From the NCBI GenBank assembly GCA_040007395.1, contig JBDTVG010000281.1:1-41269 (forward strand): 41,269 nt of DNA, read 5' to 3'. The DNA is from DATGFK01 sp040007395 (GTDB lineage Bacteria; Chloroflexota; Anaerolineae; Aggregatilineales; UBA2796). Below, piece after piece: positions 1-7,704 of the stretch. A program made the translations under genes and the position numbers. Below the pieces are notes generated by a model. It saw only the letters and a list, made by a program, of their open reading frames with translations, was not told where the DNA came from and did not search any database. The number at the start of each line of letters is the position of its first letter. Within the stretch, counting starts at the first letter, position 1.

Positions 1-29
1 ATCAACGGGCTTACGGGGCGTAAAATTTT

Positions 30-2123
30 CTGGATAAAACTTTTCTGGAAGGGCCTGCGGGGAGTGGAAAGACAACCCGCGCCACACGCTATCTGCTCTC
101 ACTGCTTGAGGCAGAGATTGCACCAGATCGAATTTTGGTGCTTGTGCCACAGGCCACCTACGGACGACCCTACCAGCTTGCCGTTCACCATTCAAAGATG
201 GCGGGTGGCATGGTGGATATTCAGACATTAGCCGGAATCGCACGGCGGGCGATTGAAACCTACTGGCCTATCATCGCAGCGCCGATGGGCTTTGCCATGC
301 CCGAACGCGAACCGATCTTCCTTAATATTGAGACAGCGCAATATTATATGGCGCGGGTCGCTACGCCAATGCTCATTGGCGGAAGCTTTGATGGTGTGAA
401 GATGGCCCAGCCGCGCATTATCTCACAAGTCCTCGACAATTTGCATAAGGCCGCGATCTTGCGCTTTCCGGTGGATGAAGTCGCGCAGCGCTTGACAATG
501 GCATGGGGCGAACGTCATTCGAGTCGCCCACCTGTCTATACGGCGGCGGCAGAATTGGCAGCACAGTTCCGCAGCTATTGTCTGGAACACAACCTACTCG
601 ACTTCTCCTTGATTGTCGAAACGTTTGATAAGGTGCTGCGCCACGATACCAACTTTAGCAAGCGCTTTTTGGGCAGCTATGATTTCCTGATCGCGGATAA
701 CATCGAAGAAGATAACCCCGCCGCGCACGACTTTATCCGCTGGCTGCTACCCCATACCATTGGCAGTTTACTCATTTATGATACGGATGGCGGCTACCGA
801 ATCTTTTTGGGCGCAGATCCCGATACTGCTCACGATCTCGCACAGATCTGTACTCAGCGCGAAACGGTTACAACGTTGAACTATTCTCAGCCATCGATGC
901 TAGCACTAGGTGATGAATTCAATCGCAGTCTTGGCCCCACCTTGACTCCGCCTGATCAGCTCTCTAGTGGTGACGCACTGGCTGCCTTCCAATATGAATT
1001 TCACCACTACTATCCACAAATGGTGGAGTGGACAGCCAACAAAATCATTGCATTGGTCAAGGAACAGCATATTGAACCGCACCAGATTGCTGTCTTAGCG
1101 CCGTATCTGAGCGATTCGCTGCGCTTCGGTCTGAGCTATCGGCTGAATGCGGCGGGCATCGCCACCCGAACGCATCGACCTTCGCGGGCACTACACGATG
1201 AACCCGTGACCCGTGCCATGCTGACGCTCACCGCGCTGGCACAACCGACGTGGGCAGCTAGTTCGCCCGCCATGGCGGATGTTGCTGATGCGCTATCACA
1301 AACAATCGTTGGGCTAGATCCAGTCCGGGCGCGATTGCTAGCGAGCATCATCTACCGTCCTGCCAGCGGCGAACTCTCAGCCTTCACGCAGATCAACGCC
1401 GACATGCAGATGCGAATCACGTATGTGGCAGGGGAACGCTTTGATGCGCTGCGTCAGTGGCTAGCGAATGCGCGTAGCCAACTTGGTACGGCTCCCCTCG
1501 ATCACTTTTTGCGGCGGCTGTTTGGCGAGATTCTGTCGCAACCCGGTTACGGCTATCACACCGATCTGGATGCGGGGCGAGTCACGGGGCAGTTGGTCGC
1601 GTCGGCGCAGCGCTTCCGGCAAACACTGTACCCCGACACAACGCCCGATTGGACTCAAGCGGCTCAGGAATATCTGTCGCTGCTCGATCAGCGCTTCCTT
1701 TCGGCGCTGCATGTGCAAAGCTGGCAAGATGAGGAAACTAATGCTGTGTTCCTTGCGCCTGCCTTTACGTTCCTGATGCGTAATCGTGTTGTGGATTACC
1801 AATTTTGGCTGGATGTGGGCAGCGATGCATGGTGGGAACGGCTCGAACAACCATTAACCCATCCCTACGTTCTGCGTCGTGACTATCCCGCCGACTTGCC
1901 ATGGACAGATGATATGGAGAGCGAGGCGCAAACAGGTTTGCTGTATAAGATTATGATGGGCTTGACGCGCCGCTGCCGCCAGCAGATCTATCTGGGGATT
2001 ACCGCCTTGGGTGAGGAAGGTTTCGAGCAGCGCGGGCCATTGCTGCGCGTCTTCCAGCAGATTTTGCGGCGACATTTGCCGGATCTACCAGCGAATGCGC
2101 TTGGTGACGAGGAGGTCGCGTGA
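30..2123 (+). CDS. UvrD/AddB-like P-loop protein, probably the weak or inactive partner of the next helicase
   Basis: Superfamily-1 helicase-like protein of about 697 aa, probably acting in DNA repair together with the overlapping helicase. A P-loop (GPAGSGKT) lies at residues 8-15. It sits upstream of the first conventional start (TTG at 135), so that start is too late. The frame is closed by TAA at 21-23 and has no ATG, GTG or TTG before the P-loop. The best start is CTG at 30, about 9 nt after a GGGG. At residues ~219-228 the Walker B site reads FLIADNIEED, where active relatives have DEAQD, so the catalytic Glu position is Asn (N224). A motif-VI-like LTRRCRQQIYLG lies near the C-terminus. 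No C-terminal nuclease domain is visible. AddB proteins likewise keep a P-loop but lack other helicase motifs. The stop overlaps the next start by 4 bp. A frameshift near the window edge could also explain the missing start. Confidence 0.75.
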   Translation: MDKTFLEGPAGSGKTTRATRYLLSLLEAEIAPDRILVLVPQATYGRPYQLAVHHSKMAGGMVDIQTLAGIARRAIETYWPIIAAPMGFAMPEREPIFLNIETAQYYMARVATPMLIGGSFDGVKMAQPRIISQVLDNLHKAAILRFPVDEVAQRLTMAWGERHSSRPPVYTAAAELAAQFRSYCLEHNLLDFSLIVETFDKVLRHDTNFSKRFLGSYDFLIADNIEEDNPAAHDFIRWLLPHTIGSLLIYDTDGGYRIFLGADPDTAHDLAQICTQRETVTTLNYSQPSMLALGDEFNRSLGPTLTPPDQLSSGDALAAFQYEFHHYYPQMVEWTANKIIALVKEQHIEPHQIAVLAPYLSDSLRFGLSYRLNAAGIATRTHRPSRALHDEPVTRAMLTLTALAQPTWAASSPAMADVADALSQTIVGLDPVRARLLASIIYRPASGELSAFTQINADMQMRITYVAGERFDALRQWLANARSQLGTAPLDHFLRRLFGEILSQPGYGYHTDLDAGRVTGQLVASAQRFRQTLYPDTTPDWTQAAQEYLSLLDQRFLSALHVQSWQDEETNAVFLAPAFTFLMRNRVVDYQFWLDVGSDAWWERLEQPLTHPYVLRRDYPADLPWTDDMESEAQTGLLYKIMMGLTRRCRQQIYLGITALGEEGFEQRGPLLRVFQQILRRHLPDLPANALGDEEVA

Positions 2124-4417
2124 TCCCGCCAATTCTGAGTCCACTGTTCCGACCTGAGCAAAACGACATTATGAGCTACCGCAGCGGCAAACTCGGTGTA
2201 GCAGCCGTACCGGGCAGCGGCAAGACTTTTACGCTCTCGAACCTTGCGGCGCGACTGGTCGAGCGCTTGGTTGAAAATGGCACTGCCGAAGAACAGGAAG
2301 TGCTGATCGTCACCTTTGCCAACTCGGCGGTCAACAGCTTCAAGGCGCGCATCGGCAACATTGTGACAACGCAGCGCGGTTTACTGCCCTACATCGGCTA
2401 TCGTGTCCGCACGCTACACGGTTTGGCACACGATATTGTACGAGAACGGCCTTCGTTGGTTGGGCTGGCGGAAGATTTTCTGATTATGGATGATCGCGCC
2501 GCTGCTGCTATGCTCCGCGAAACTGTAGACAGTCTGCTCAAAACGTCGGGCGATATGTTCAACCAATACCTTGATGACGACTTCCGAGCCGACGAAAAAA
2601 ACGTGCGGCGCATTCAGATGCACGATCTGCCCGAATTGGCAGTGGGTATCGCGGACGCTTTTATCCGGCAAGCGAAGGATCAATTGTTAGATCCCACCGA
2701 ACTTCGCCAACGTCTCGAAGACTCTGGTGAAGACCTGCCGTTGGCACGGTTTGGGGTCGAAGTCTATGAAACCTATCAGCGCGGCCTTGCCTATCGCGGC
2801 GCGGTAGACTTCGACGATCTGGTACGGCTGGCGCTTATGGCGCTGCAAACTGATGAAGCCTATCGCAAGCGGCTGCAAAAGCGCTGGCCTTATATTCTCG
2901 AAGATGAGGCGCAAGACAGCAGTGAATTGCAGGAACGGATGCTGCGCTTGCTTTCCGGCGGCAAAAACTGGGTGCGGGTTGGCGACCCGAATCAGGCGAT
3001 TAACACCACCTTCACGACGGCAAACCCACGTTTTCTACGGGACTTCTTGCTTGAGGAAGGCGTAAAATCCTACAGCTTGACCGAAGCAGGCCGTTCAGCC
3101 GTGCCAATTCTCGATCTGGCGAATGCCCTTGTCCGGTGGACTGCCAGCGAACATCCAGTAGAGGATCTACGGACGTTAGCTTTTTACCCGCAGGAAATCG
3201 TACCGACTTCCCCCGGCGATCTTCACCCGAACCCGCCCGACAGCGAAGCGCTGATCCACATCCATTACCAACCGGGAGCGACGATCTCGCCGGAAAAGGA
3301 ACTTGAACTGGTCGCAACCTCGCTTGAACGCTGGTTGGCTGACCACCCCGACCTGACAGCAGCAGTACTTGTCCCTGCCAATGATCGCGGCTTCAAGCTG
3401 GCGGAAAAGCTGCGTGAGCGTAATGTCCCCTATGATGAACTACTACGCAGTACAACGGCTACTCGCGCCGCCGCGCAAAAGCTGTACACGGTCTTGGTCT
3501 ATCTAGCGACCCCAATTGATTCGGCGGCATTGGCGGCACTATACCGCGACATCTGGTGGCCTCCGCATCTGGGCAACCTTGAGGACACAGATCGCACACC
3601 GCCCCTAGACGAACTGCTCAATAAAGCCGTTAGCGCCCTGTCGCGGCTGCGGAATGTCGAGGCATTTTTGTGGCCCAGCCCCGGCGACTTGCCACTAGAT
3701 GCGCTCAAGTTAAACGTTGATGCGCCTGATCTATTTGACGATCTCGAAAGTTTCCGACAGTTAGTGGTACGTTGGCTGCAAGCCGCTATTCTGCCCATCG
3801 ATCAGCTTATCCTGACCGTGAGTCAGGAAATGTTCGCCAACCCGCCCGATATTGCGCTGAGTTACAAGATCGCGCAGTTGCTACGCGCCGCTTCGTTCAA
3901 TAACCCGCATTGGCGCTTGCCACAGTTCGCTGACGAACTCCGGGCTATCAGCCAGAACGAGCGCAAATTCCTCGGCTTCGATGACGTGGAACAGGGCTAC
4001 GAGGCACAACCGGGTCGCGTGACGATTGCCACGATGCACGCTGCCAAAGGGCTGGAATGGGATCGCGTGTACCTGATGGCGGTCAGCAATTACAGTTTCC
4101 CCTCGGTGCAACCCTTCGATAAGTACATCAGCGAACGCTACTTCGTCCGCGATGATCTGAACTTGCAGGCTGAAACGCTTGCTCAACTCCGCGCCCTGAC
4201 CAGCGAAACACGCTACGTCGAAGGGCAGGAAACGCAACAATCGCGAATCGACTATGCCGCCGAACGGCTGCGCCTGCTGTATGTGGGCATTACCCGCGCC
4301 AAACGGGAATTGGTCATCACTTGGAATTTGGGTCGCTTCGCCGCGCAAAATGCTCAGGCCGCCAATCAACCTGCGCTGCCGTTGGTGGCGCTGTGGGAAT
4401 ATCTAAGTGAGCCGTAA
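2120..4417 (+). CDS. UvrD/Rep/AddA-like superfamily 1A DNA helicase
   Basis: ATP-dependent 3'-5' DNA helicase of 765 aa. The visible motifs run in canonical order: motif I AVPGSGKT (residues 29-36), motif Ia VLIVTFANSAV, motif Ic RTLHGLAH, motif II DEAQD (262-266), motif III VGDPNQAI, motif V ATMHAAKGLEWD, and motif VI YVGITRAKREL (from ~721). All catalytic residues look intact. The protein ends soon after motif VI and carries no RecB-type nuclease domain, unlike AddA or RecB. The GTG start at 2120 is preceded by GAGGAGG and overlaps the stop of the degenerate partner (GTGA). The two were probably made together and may form a heterodimer in the AddAB style. A nuclease, if there is one, would have to be encoded outside the window. 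The family assignment is firm; the exact pathway is inference. Confidence 0.9.
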   Translation: MIPPILSPLFRPEQNDIMSYRSGKLGVAAVPGSGKTFTLSNLAARLVERLVENGTAEEQEVLIVTFANSAVNSFKARIGNIVTTQRGLLPYIGYRVRTLHGLAHDIVRERPSLVGLAEDFLIMDDRAAAAMLRETVDSLLKTSGDMFNQYLDDDFRADEKNVRRIQMHDLPELAVGIADAFIRQAKDQLLDPTELRQRLEDSGEDLPLARFGVEVYETYQRGLAYRGAVDFDDLVRLALMALQTDEAYRKRLQKRWPYILEDEAQDSSELQERMLRLLSGGKNWVRVGDPNQAINTTFTTANPRFLRDFLLEEGVKSYSLTEAGRSAVPILDLANALVRWTASEHPVEDLRTLAFYPQEIVPTSPGDLHPNPPDSEALIHIHYQPGATISPEKELELVATSLERWLADHPDLTAAVLVPANDRGFKLAEKLRERNVPYDELLRSTTATRAAAQKLYTVLVYLATPIDSAALAALYRDIWWPPHLGNLEDTDRTPPLDELLNKAVSALSRLRNVEAFLWPSPGDLPLDALKLNVDAPDLFDDLESFRQLVVRWLQAAILPIDQLILTVSQEMFANPPDIALSYKIAQLLRAASFNNPHWRLPQFADELRAISQNERKFLGFDDVEQGYEAQPGRVTIATMHAAKGLEWDRVYLMAVSNYSFPSVQPFDKYISERYFVRDDLNLQAETLAQLRALTSETRYVEGQETQQSRIDYAAERLRLLYVGITRAKRELVITWNLGRFAAQNAQAANQPALPLVALWEYLSEP

Positions 4418-4439
4418 AAGTGTGATTACACAGTCCAAG

Positions 4440-4503
4440 TTTCAGGCGTTTATCTACCGTTAACCTAACAACATACTATAATCGTCTGAAAGGTAGATAG
4501 GAG
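4440..4503 (+). promoter_or_regulatory. Perfect -10 box with two interleaved inverted repeats before the 84-aa gene
   Basis: A consensus TATAAT lies at 4477-4482, 28 nt before the GTG at 4511; no good -35 is seen. Two dyads interleave around it. TTTCAGGCG (4440-4448) can pair with CGTCTGAAA (4483-4491), with one G-T. TATCTACC (4451-4458) pairs perfectly with GGTAGATA (4492-4499). The order A-B-A'-B' gives a pseudoknot or two mutually exclusive stems. B' ends directly against the GGAG Shine-Dalgarno at 4500-4503. The sites could be operators at DNA level or an RNA switch if transcription starts further upstream. Confidence 0.4.
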
Positions 4504-4510
4504 TTATAGC

Positions 4511-4765
4511 GTGACAGACACACCCGTTAGATCAATTGAAGATACGGTGACTGATTTCCTGAGCGCGGCTCCGACTTTACAGGAAATTGCTGCTTACCGC
4601 CTTCCCGATGTGTTGCAAGACCGAGCACATGAATTGTTGAATAAGAACCGTTCAGGCAATCTTACCGATGAAGAACGTATTGAAATGGAACAGTTTCGCC
4701 AGATTGACCATTTACTCACACTGGTCAAAGCTAAAGCACGGCTCAATCTGCAAAAGCAGGTGTAA
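4511..4765 (+). CDS. Small acidic helical protein of the kind usually encoded before an HNH endonuclease
   Basis: An 84-aa soluble protein, mostly helical and charged, with no signal peptide or membrane segment. The GTG start at 4511 follows GGAG at 4500-4503. I recognise the general pattern from cyanobacterial and chloroflexotal genomes: an N-terminal '...IEDTVTDFL...AP..' segment, a central '...NKNRSGNLTDEE' segment and a C-terminal 'LLTLVKAKARL' helix. In those genomes such proteins commonly precede an HNH endonuclease gene. This is recall, not a search. Its function is not established; an antitoxin-like or partner role would be a guess. Here the following gene abuts it with no spacer but encodes a membrane protein instead of a nuclease. 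Confidence 0.7.
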   Translation: MTDTPVRSIEDTVTDFLSAAPTLQEIAAYRLPDVLQDRAHELLNKNRSGNLTDEERIEMEQFRQIDHLLTLVKAKARLNLQKQV

Positions 4766-5305
4766 GTGAGTGAGACTTATACTCCCGTTGCACTTCGGCG
4801 GGAAGTACATGAGCGTGCCCATCGGAGAAGCTCACTTTTGTTATTCGCTCTGGTAGGGTTGTGTCTCTTTCCTTGCGTTTGTTGCGGTGCCACAAGGGTT
4901 ATTCCTTATTTCGTAGCTAAAGCTATGTGGACTTTGCACGGTGCAAATGACTACAACATCACTCTTACGCAGAGTGGGTACGCAAATCTAAATCCATACT
5001 TGATGCCAAATACAGATACCATTTTGGAAGTACGTGATGGGCAGGTAGTGACCGTTAGTGTGGATGGCACACCTTTTACTATGATTGCACCAAGTAAATA
5101 CGGCGATTCGACGGTTGATGGATTGTTCAGTACAACGTGGCACGTTCTTTTTTCGCCATTTGTTGAAGTAAAGTACAACCCTATTTATGGCTATCCTGAG
5201 AATATTGCTGGAGGCTTCATAGAAGGTGGAGGAGTATCAGTCAAAACCATTCAACTCAGGCCGACCACACCCTCTTTTCCACTGAGTTCCACCCCATCGC
5301 CTTGA
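4766..5305 (+). CDS. Single-pass membrane protein with an HNH-endonuclease-like N-terminus (possible chimera)
   Basis: A 179-aa protein with a GTG start directly after the TAA of the 84-aa gene (0 bp gap), so probably translationally coupled. Residues 1-~21 (SETYTPVALRREVHERAHRR) resemble the conserved start of HNH endonucleases that usually follow the 84-aa partner, where the next residues are normally a zinc-binding CEYC. Here the sequence changes at that point to a hydrophobic, Cys-rich membrane segment (residues ~22-45, SSLLLFALVGLCLFPCVCCG). An extracytoplasmic domain of ~130 residues with no recognisable fold follows. No HNH catalytic residues remain. The base composition is more AT-rich than the neighbouring metabolic genes. 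The ORF is solid; the chimera reading rests on recalled family sequences. Confidence 0.75.
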   Translation: MSETYTPVALRREVHERAHRRSSLLLFALVGLCLFPCVCCGATRVIPYFVAKAMWTLHGANDYNITLTQSGYANLNPYLMPNTDTILEVRDGQVVTVSVDGTPFTMIAPSKYGDSTVDGLFSTTWHVLFSPFVEVKYNPIYGYPENIAGGFIEGGGVSVKTIQLRPTTPSFPLSSTPSP

Positions 5306-5348
5306 TAAGAACGACAATAACGCACCTATACGATGCACAGCATTTAAC

Positions 5349-5358
5349 TTGTACAATC
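5349..5358 (+). promoter_or_regulatory. TTGTACAATC motif, possible -10 region of the aldehyde dehydrogenase gene
   Basis: The 10-mer TTGTACAATC contains a -10-like TACAAT and the palindrome TTGTACAA. It lies 69 nt before the ATG at 5428. The identical 10-mer stands before the tal-pgi gene (7641-7650). No convincing -35 was found at 16-18 nt. Confidence 0.3.
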
Positions 5359-5427
5359 CCTTCGCAAGTGCTATTTTCGTAGCAGTCGGTGGTCAACTGC
5401 CGATCTATGCAAGAAAGGCAACCTTTC

Positions 5428-6993
5428 ATGACTGGCCTTGCCCCTTTCAAAAATGAACCCCTGACCGACTTCTCAAAGCCCGCCAATGTGTACGCCTTTG
5501 AAGAAGCCATTAGCACAGTACGTGCTCAACTAGGCCGCAAGTATCCGCTGCACATCGGGGCAAACGAACTGTGGACAGAGGATACGTTCGACTCGATCAA
5601 TCCTTCGCGACCTGCCGAGATCATCGGGACGTTTGCCAAAGGCCGCAAAGAGGATGGGGAACGCGCCATTGCCGCCGCTGCCGAAGCATTCAAGTCGTGG
5701 CGCAATGTCGATCCTCAGGAACGTGCCCGTTATCTGTTGAGCGCGGCCTCCGCAATGCGCCAGCGCAAACACGAGTTTAGCGCATGGATGGTCTTTGAGA
5801 TTGGAAAGTCGTGGGCAGAAGCCGATGCCGATACCGCCGAAGCAATTGACTTCCTCGAATATTATGCTCGCCAAATGATCCGTCTGACCGAAGCTAGCAG
5901 TTTGCTCACCCTGAACCCCGGCGAACAAAACGAACTGCAATACATCCCGCTTGGCGTAGGCGCAGTCATCCCGCCGTGGAACTTTCCGAACGCGATTATG
6001 GTAGGCATGACCAGCGCAGCGATTGTGGCAGGCAACTCTGTTGTCCTCAAACCCGCCAGTATCACGCCAATGATCGCCTACAAATTCTGCGAACTGCTGT
6101 GGCAAAATGGGCTGCCATCGGGAGTCCTCAATTTTGTGCCGGGGCCGGGTGCCGCGATTGGCGATACGTTAGTGGATCATCCGCATACACGATTTATTGC
6201 TTTCACTGGCAGCAAAGAGGTCGGAATGCGAATCTTCGAGCGTGCGGCGAAGGTTCAGCCGGGGCAAAAGTGGCTCAAGCGTACCGCCTTGGAGATGGGC
6301 GGCAAAGATGCGGTATTAGTCGATGAAACCGCCGATCTTGAGGCGGCGGCAGAGGGCATCGTGACCAGCGCTTTTGGCTTTCAGGGTCAGAAGTGTTCCG
6401 CCGGATCGCGGGCGATTATCGTGGATAAGGTCTACGATACCGTCCAGAATCGGGTGGTGGAAAAAACGCGCCAGCTTGTTCAGGGCGCACCCGACAGCGG
6501 AGCACACATCCATCAGGGGCCAGTCTCCGATAAGAATGCCATGAAAACGATCATGGACTATATTGAAGTCGGCACGCAGGAAGGCCATTTGCTGCTAGGC
6601 GGCAAGGCCAAAGAAACCCGTGAAGGCGGCTACTTTATCGAGCCGACGATCTTTGGCGATGTGCCGCCAAATGCCCGAATCGCGCAAGAGGAAATCTTTG
6701 GGCCAGTGTTAGCGATGATCCGCGCCAAAGATTTCAACGATGCGCTGGAGATCGCTAACAGCACCGAGTTTGGGCTAACGGGTGCAGTGTACAGCCGCAG
6801 TCGGATGCGCCTTGAATTGGCACGACAGGAATTTCATGTTGGCAACCTGTACTTCAACCGAAAATGTACCGGGGCGTTGGTCGGCGTACATCCCTTTGGC
6901 GGCTTCAATATGAGTGGAACGGATTCAAAGGCTGGGGGGCCAGATTACCTTCTACTTTTTACACAGGCGAAATCAATCGCAGAAAAGTTGTAG
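5428..6993 (+). CDS. pruA: L-glutamate gamma-semialdehyde dehydrogenase (1-pyrroline-5-carboxylate dehydrogenase)
   Basis: NAD-dependent oxidation of glutamate 5-semialdehyde to glutamate, the second step of proline (and arginine) catabolism. The 521-aa length is typical of the stand-alone bacterial enzyme. The sequence shows the cofactor-binding segment VIPPWNFPNAI, the general-base Glu in ALEMGGKDAV (E289) and the catalytic Cys in FGFQGQKCSAGSR (C323). The C-terminal EEIFGPVLAMIRAKDF and HPFGGFNMSGTDSKAGGPDYL are characteristic of this branch of the ALDH family. ATG at 5428 is chosen because AAAGG sits 9 nt upstream; in-frame starts at 5407 and further upstream are possible. No proline dehydrogenase gene is next to it in this window, so the operon partner, if present, is elsewhere. 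Confidence 0.93.
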   Translation: MTGLAPFKNEPLTDFSKPANVYAFEEAISTVRAQLGRKYPLHIGANELWTEDTFDSINPSRPAEIIGTFAKGRKEDGERAIAAAAEAFKSWRNVDPQERARYLLSAASAMRQRKHEFSAWMVFEIGKSWAEADADTAEAIDFLEYYARQMIRLTEASSLLTLNPGEQNELQYIPLGVGAVIPPWNFPNAIMVGMTSAAIVAGNSVVLKPASITPMIAYKFCELLWQNGLPSGVLNFVPGPGAAIGDTLVDHPHTRFIAFTGSKEVGMRIFERAAKVQPGQKWLKRTALEMGGKDAVLVDETADLEAAAEGIVTSAFGFQGQKCSAGSRAIIVDKVYDTVQNRVVEKTRQLVQGAPDSGAHIHQGPVSDKNAMKTIMDYIEVGTQEGHLLLGGKAKETREGGYFIEPTIFGDVPPNARIAQEEIFGPVLAMIRAKDFNDALEIANSTEFGLTGAVYSRSRMRLELARQEFHVGNLYFNRKCTGALVGVHPFGGFNMSGTDSKAGGPDYLLLFTQAKSIAEKL

Positions 6994-7077
6994 AATAGAA
7001 GTAGGTTAGGAACCCATCCTAATCGATAGGTTTGATAGCGTTGGAAGTGTCGATTTTATTCAGGAGCCGACATCGAC

Positions 7078-7545
7078 ATGGGAAGATTACTACGTGTCCA
7101 TCCGTGCCCTTTGTGCAACTATTATATAGAGGACGAACTGCACGACGGTGGTTCGGGCATCGCCCCGATGTTTTTGCGCAATCACTACGCGCTGGCAATT
7201 TGTAAAGATTGTCATCATCTTGTTTCAGTCATGGTCGCTAACAGCGATGAGGAAACTCAACAAGCCCTCAGAACAGCCCGCCATGACATCATCCAAATGG
7301 AAGCCGATGCCGTGATTGGGGATCGGCGTGCCCGCGATCTGCTGCCGTTGTTTCGCGAGGCGCTGGACACCTTCGATGAGCATGTCCCTGCTGCTGTCAG
7401 TACGTGTACCATGTGCGGTAGTGTCAATGTTGAAGTGCAAACCAAAGTTAACGGTGTTCAATATGATAATCAGGAAGCATGGATCAAGTGCCCAGAATGT
7501 GAAGAAGGGAAACTGCTGATCGAAACTTCTGGATCGTGGGATTAG
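7078..7545 (+). CDS. Unknown protein with four CxxC zinc-binding pairs
   Basis: A 155-aa soluble protein of unknown function. Two CxxC pairs lie in the N-terminal third (CPLC near residue 10, CKDC near 43) and two in the C-terminal third (CTMC near 111, CPEC near 140). This is the layout of two zinc-ribbon-like four-Cys sites separated by a mainly helical, acidic middle region of about 65 residues. A His pair follows the second CxxC (CKDCHHL). The ATG at 7078 has GGAG about 11 nt upstream. The gene stands alone between the dehydrogenase and a weak hairpin. Zinc binding is inferred from Cys spacing; I do not recognise the family. Confidence 0.8.
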   Translation: MGRLLRVHPCPLCNYYIEDELHDGGSGIAPMFLRNHYALAICKDCHHLVSVMVANSDEETQQALRTARHDIIQMEADAVIGDRRARDLLPLFREALDTFDEHVPAAVSTCTMCGSVNVEVQTKVNGVQYDNQEAWIKCPECEEGKLLIETSGSWD

Positions 7546-7600
7546 CGCTGCGGGTGTAAGGCGTACCTAGATTAGTACGTCTATTCAATATAGACACAAT

Positions 7601-7621
7601 CCGTTTTCCAAAGGAAAATGG
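7601..7621 (+). terminator. Possible hairpin terminator after the zinc-ribbon protein
   Basis: CCGTTTTCC-AAA-GGAAAATGG forms a 9-bp stem with one G-T pair and a 3-nt loop, 55 bp after the stop at 7545. It is followed only by TTTAG, and the stem is AT-rich, so termination would be weak. Confidence 0.35.
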
Positions 7622-7640
7622 TTTAGAAGAATGTGCCACG

Positions 7641-7650
7641 TTGTACAATC
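7641..7650 (+). promoter_or_regulatory. TTGTACAATC motif, possible -10 region of tal-pgi
   Basis: The same 10-mer as at 5349-5358, here 54 nt before the ATG at 7705. It contains a -10-like TACAAT and the palindrome TTGTACAA. TGGTTT 18 nt upstream is a poor -35. Confidence 0.3.
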
Positions 7651-7704
7651 TGCTTTTAATGTCGAATTTTATCTATTCAGTGCAAAGGTTCATTGGAGGT
7701 CTGG

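Noticed and set aside
5530..6105. 191-aa minus-strand open frame inside the aldehyde dehydrogenase gene
   Set aside because: Antisense shadow of a strong coding gene; composition follows the complementary frame and no motif is seen.
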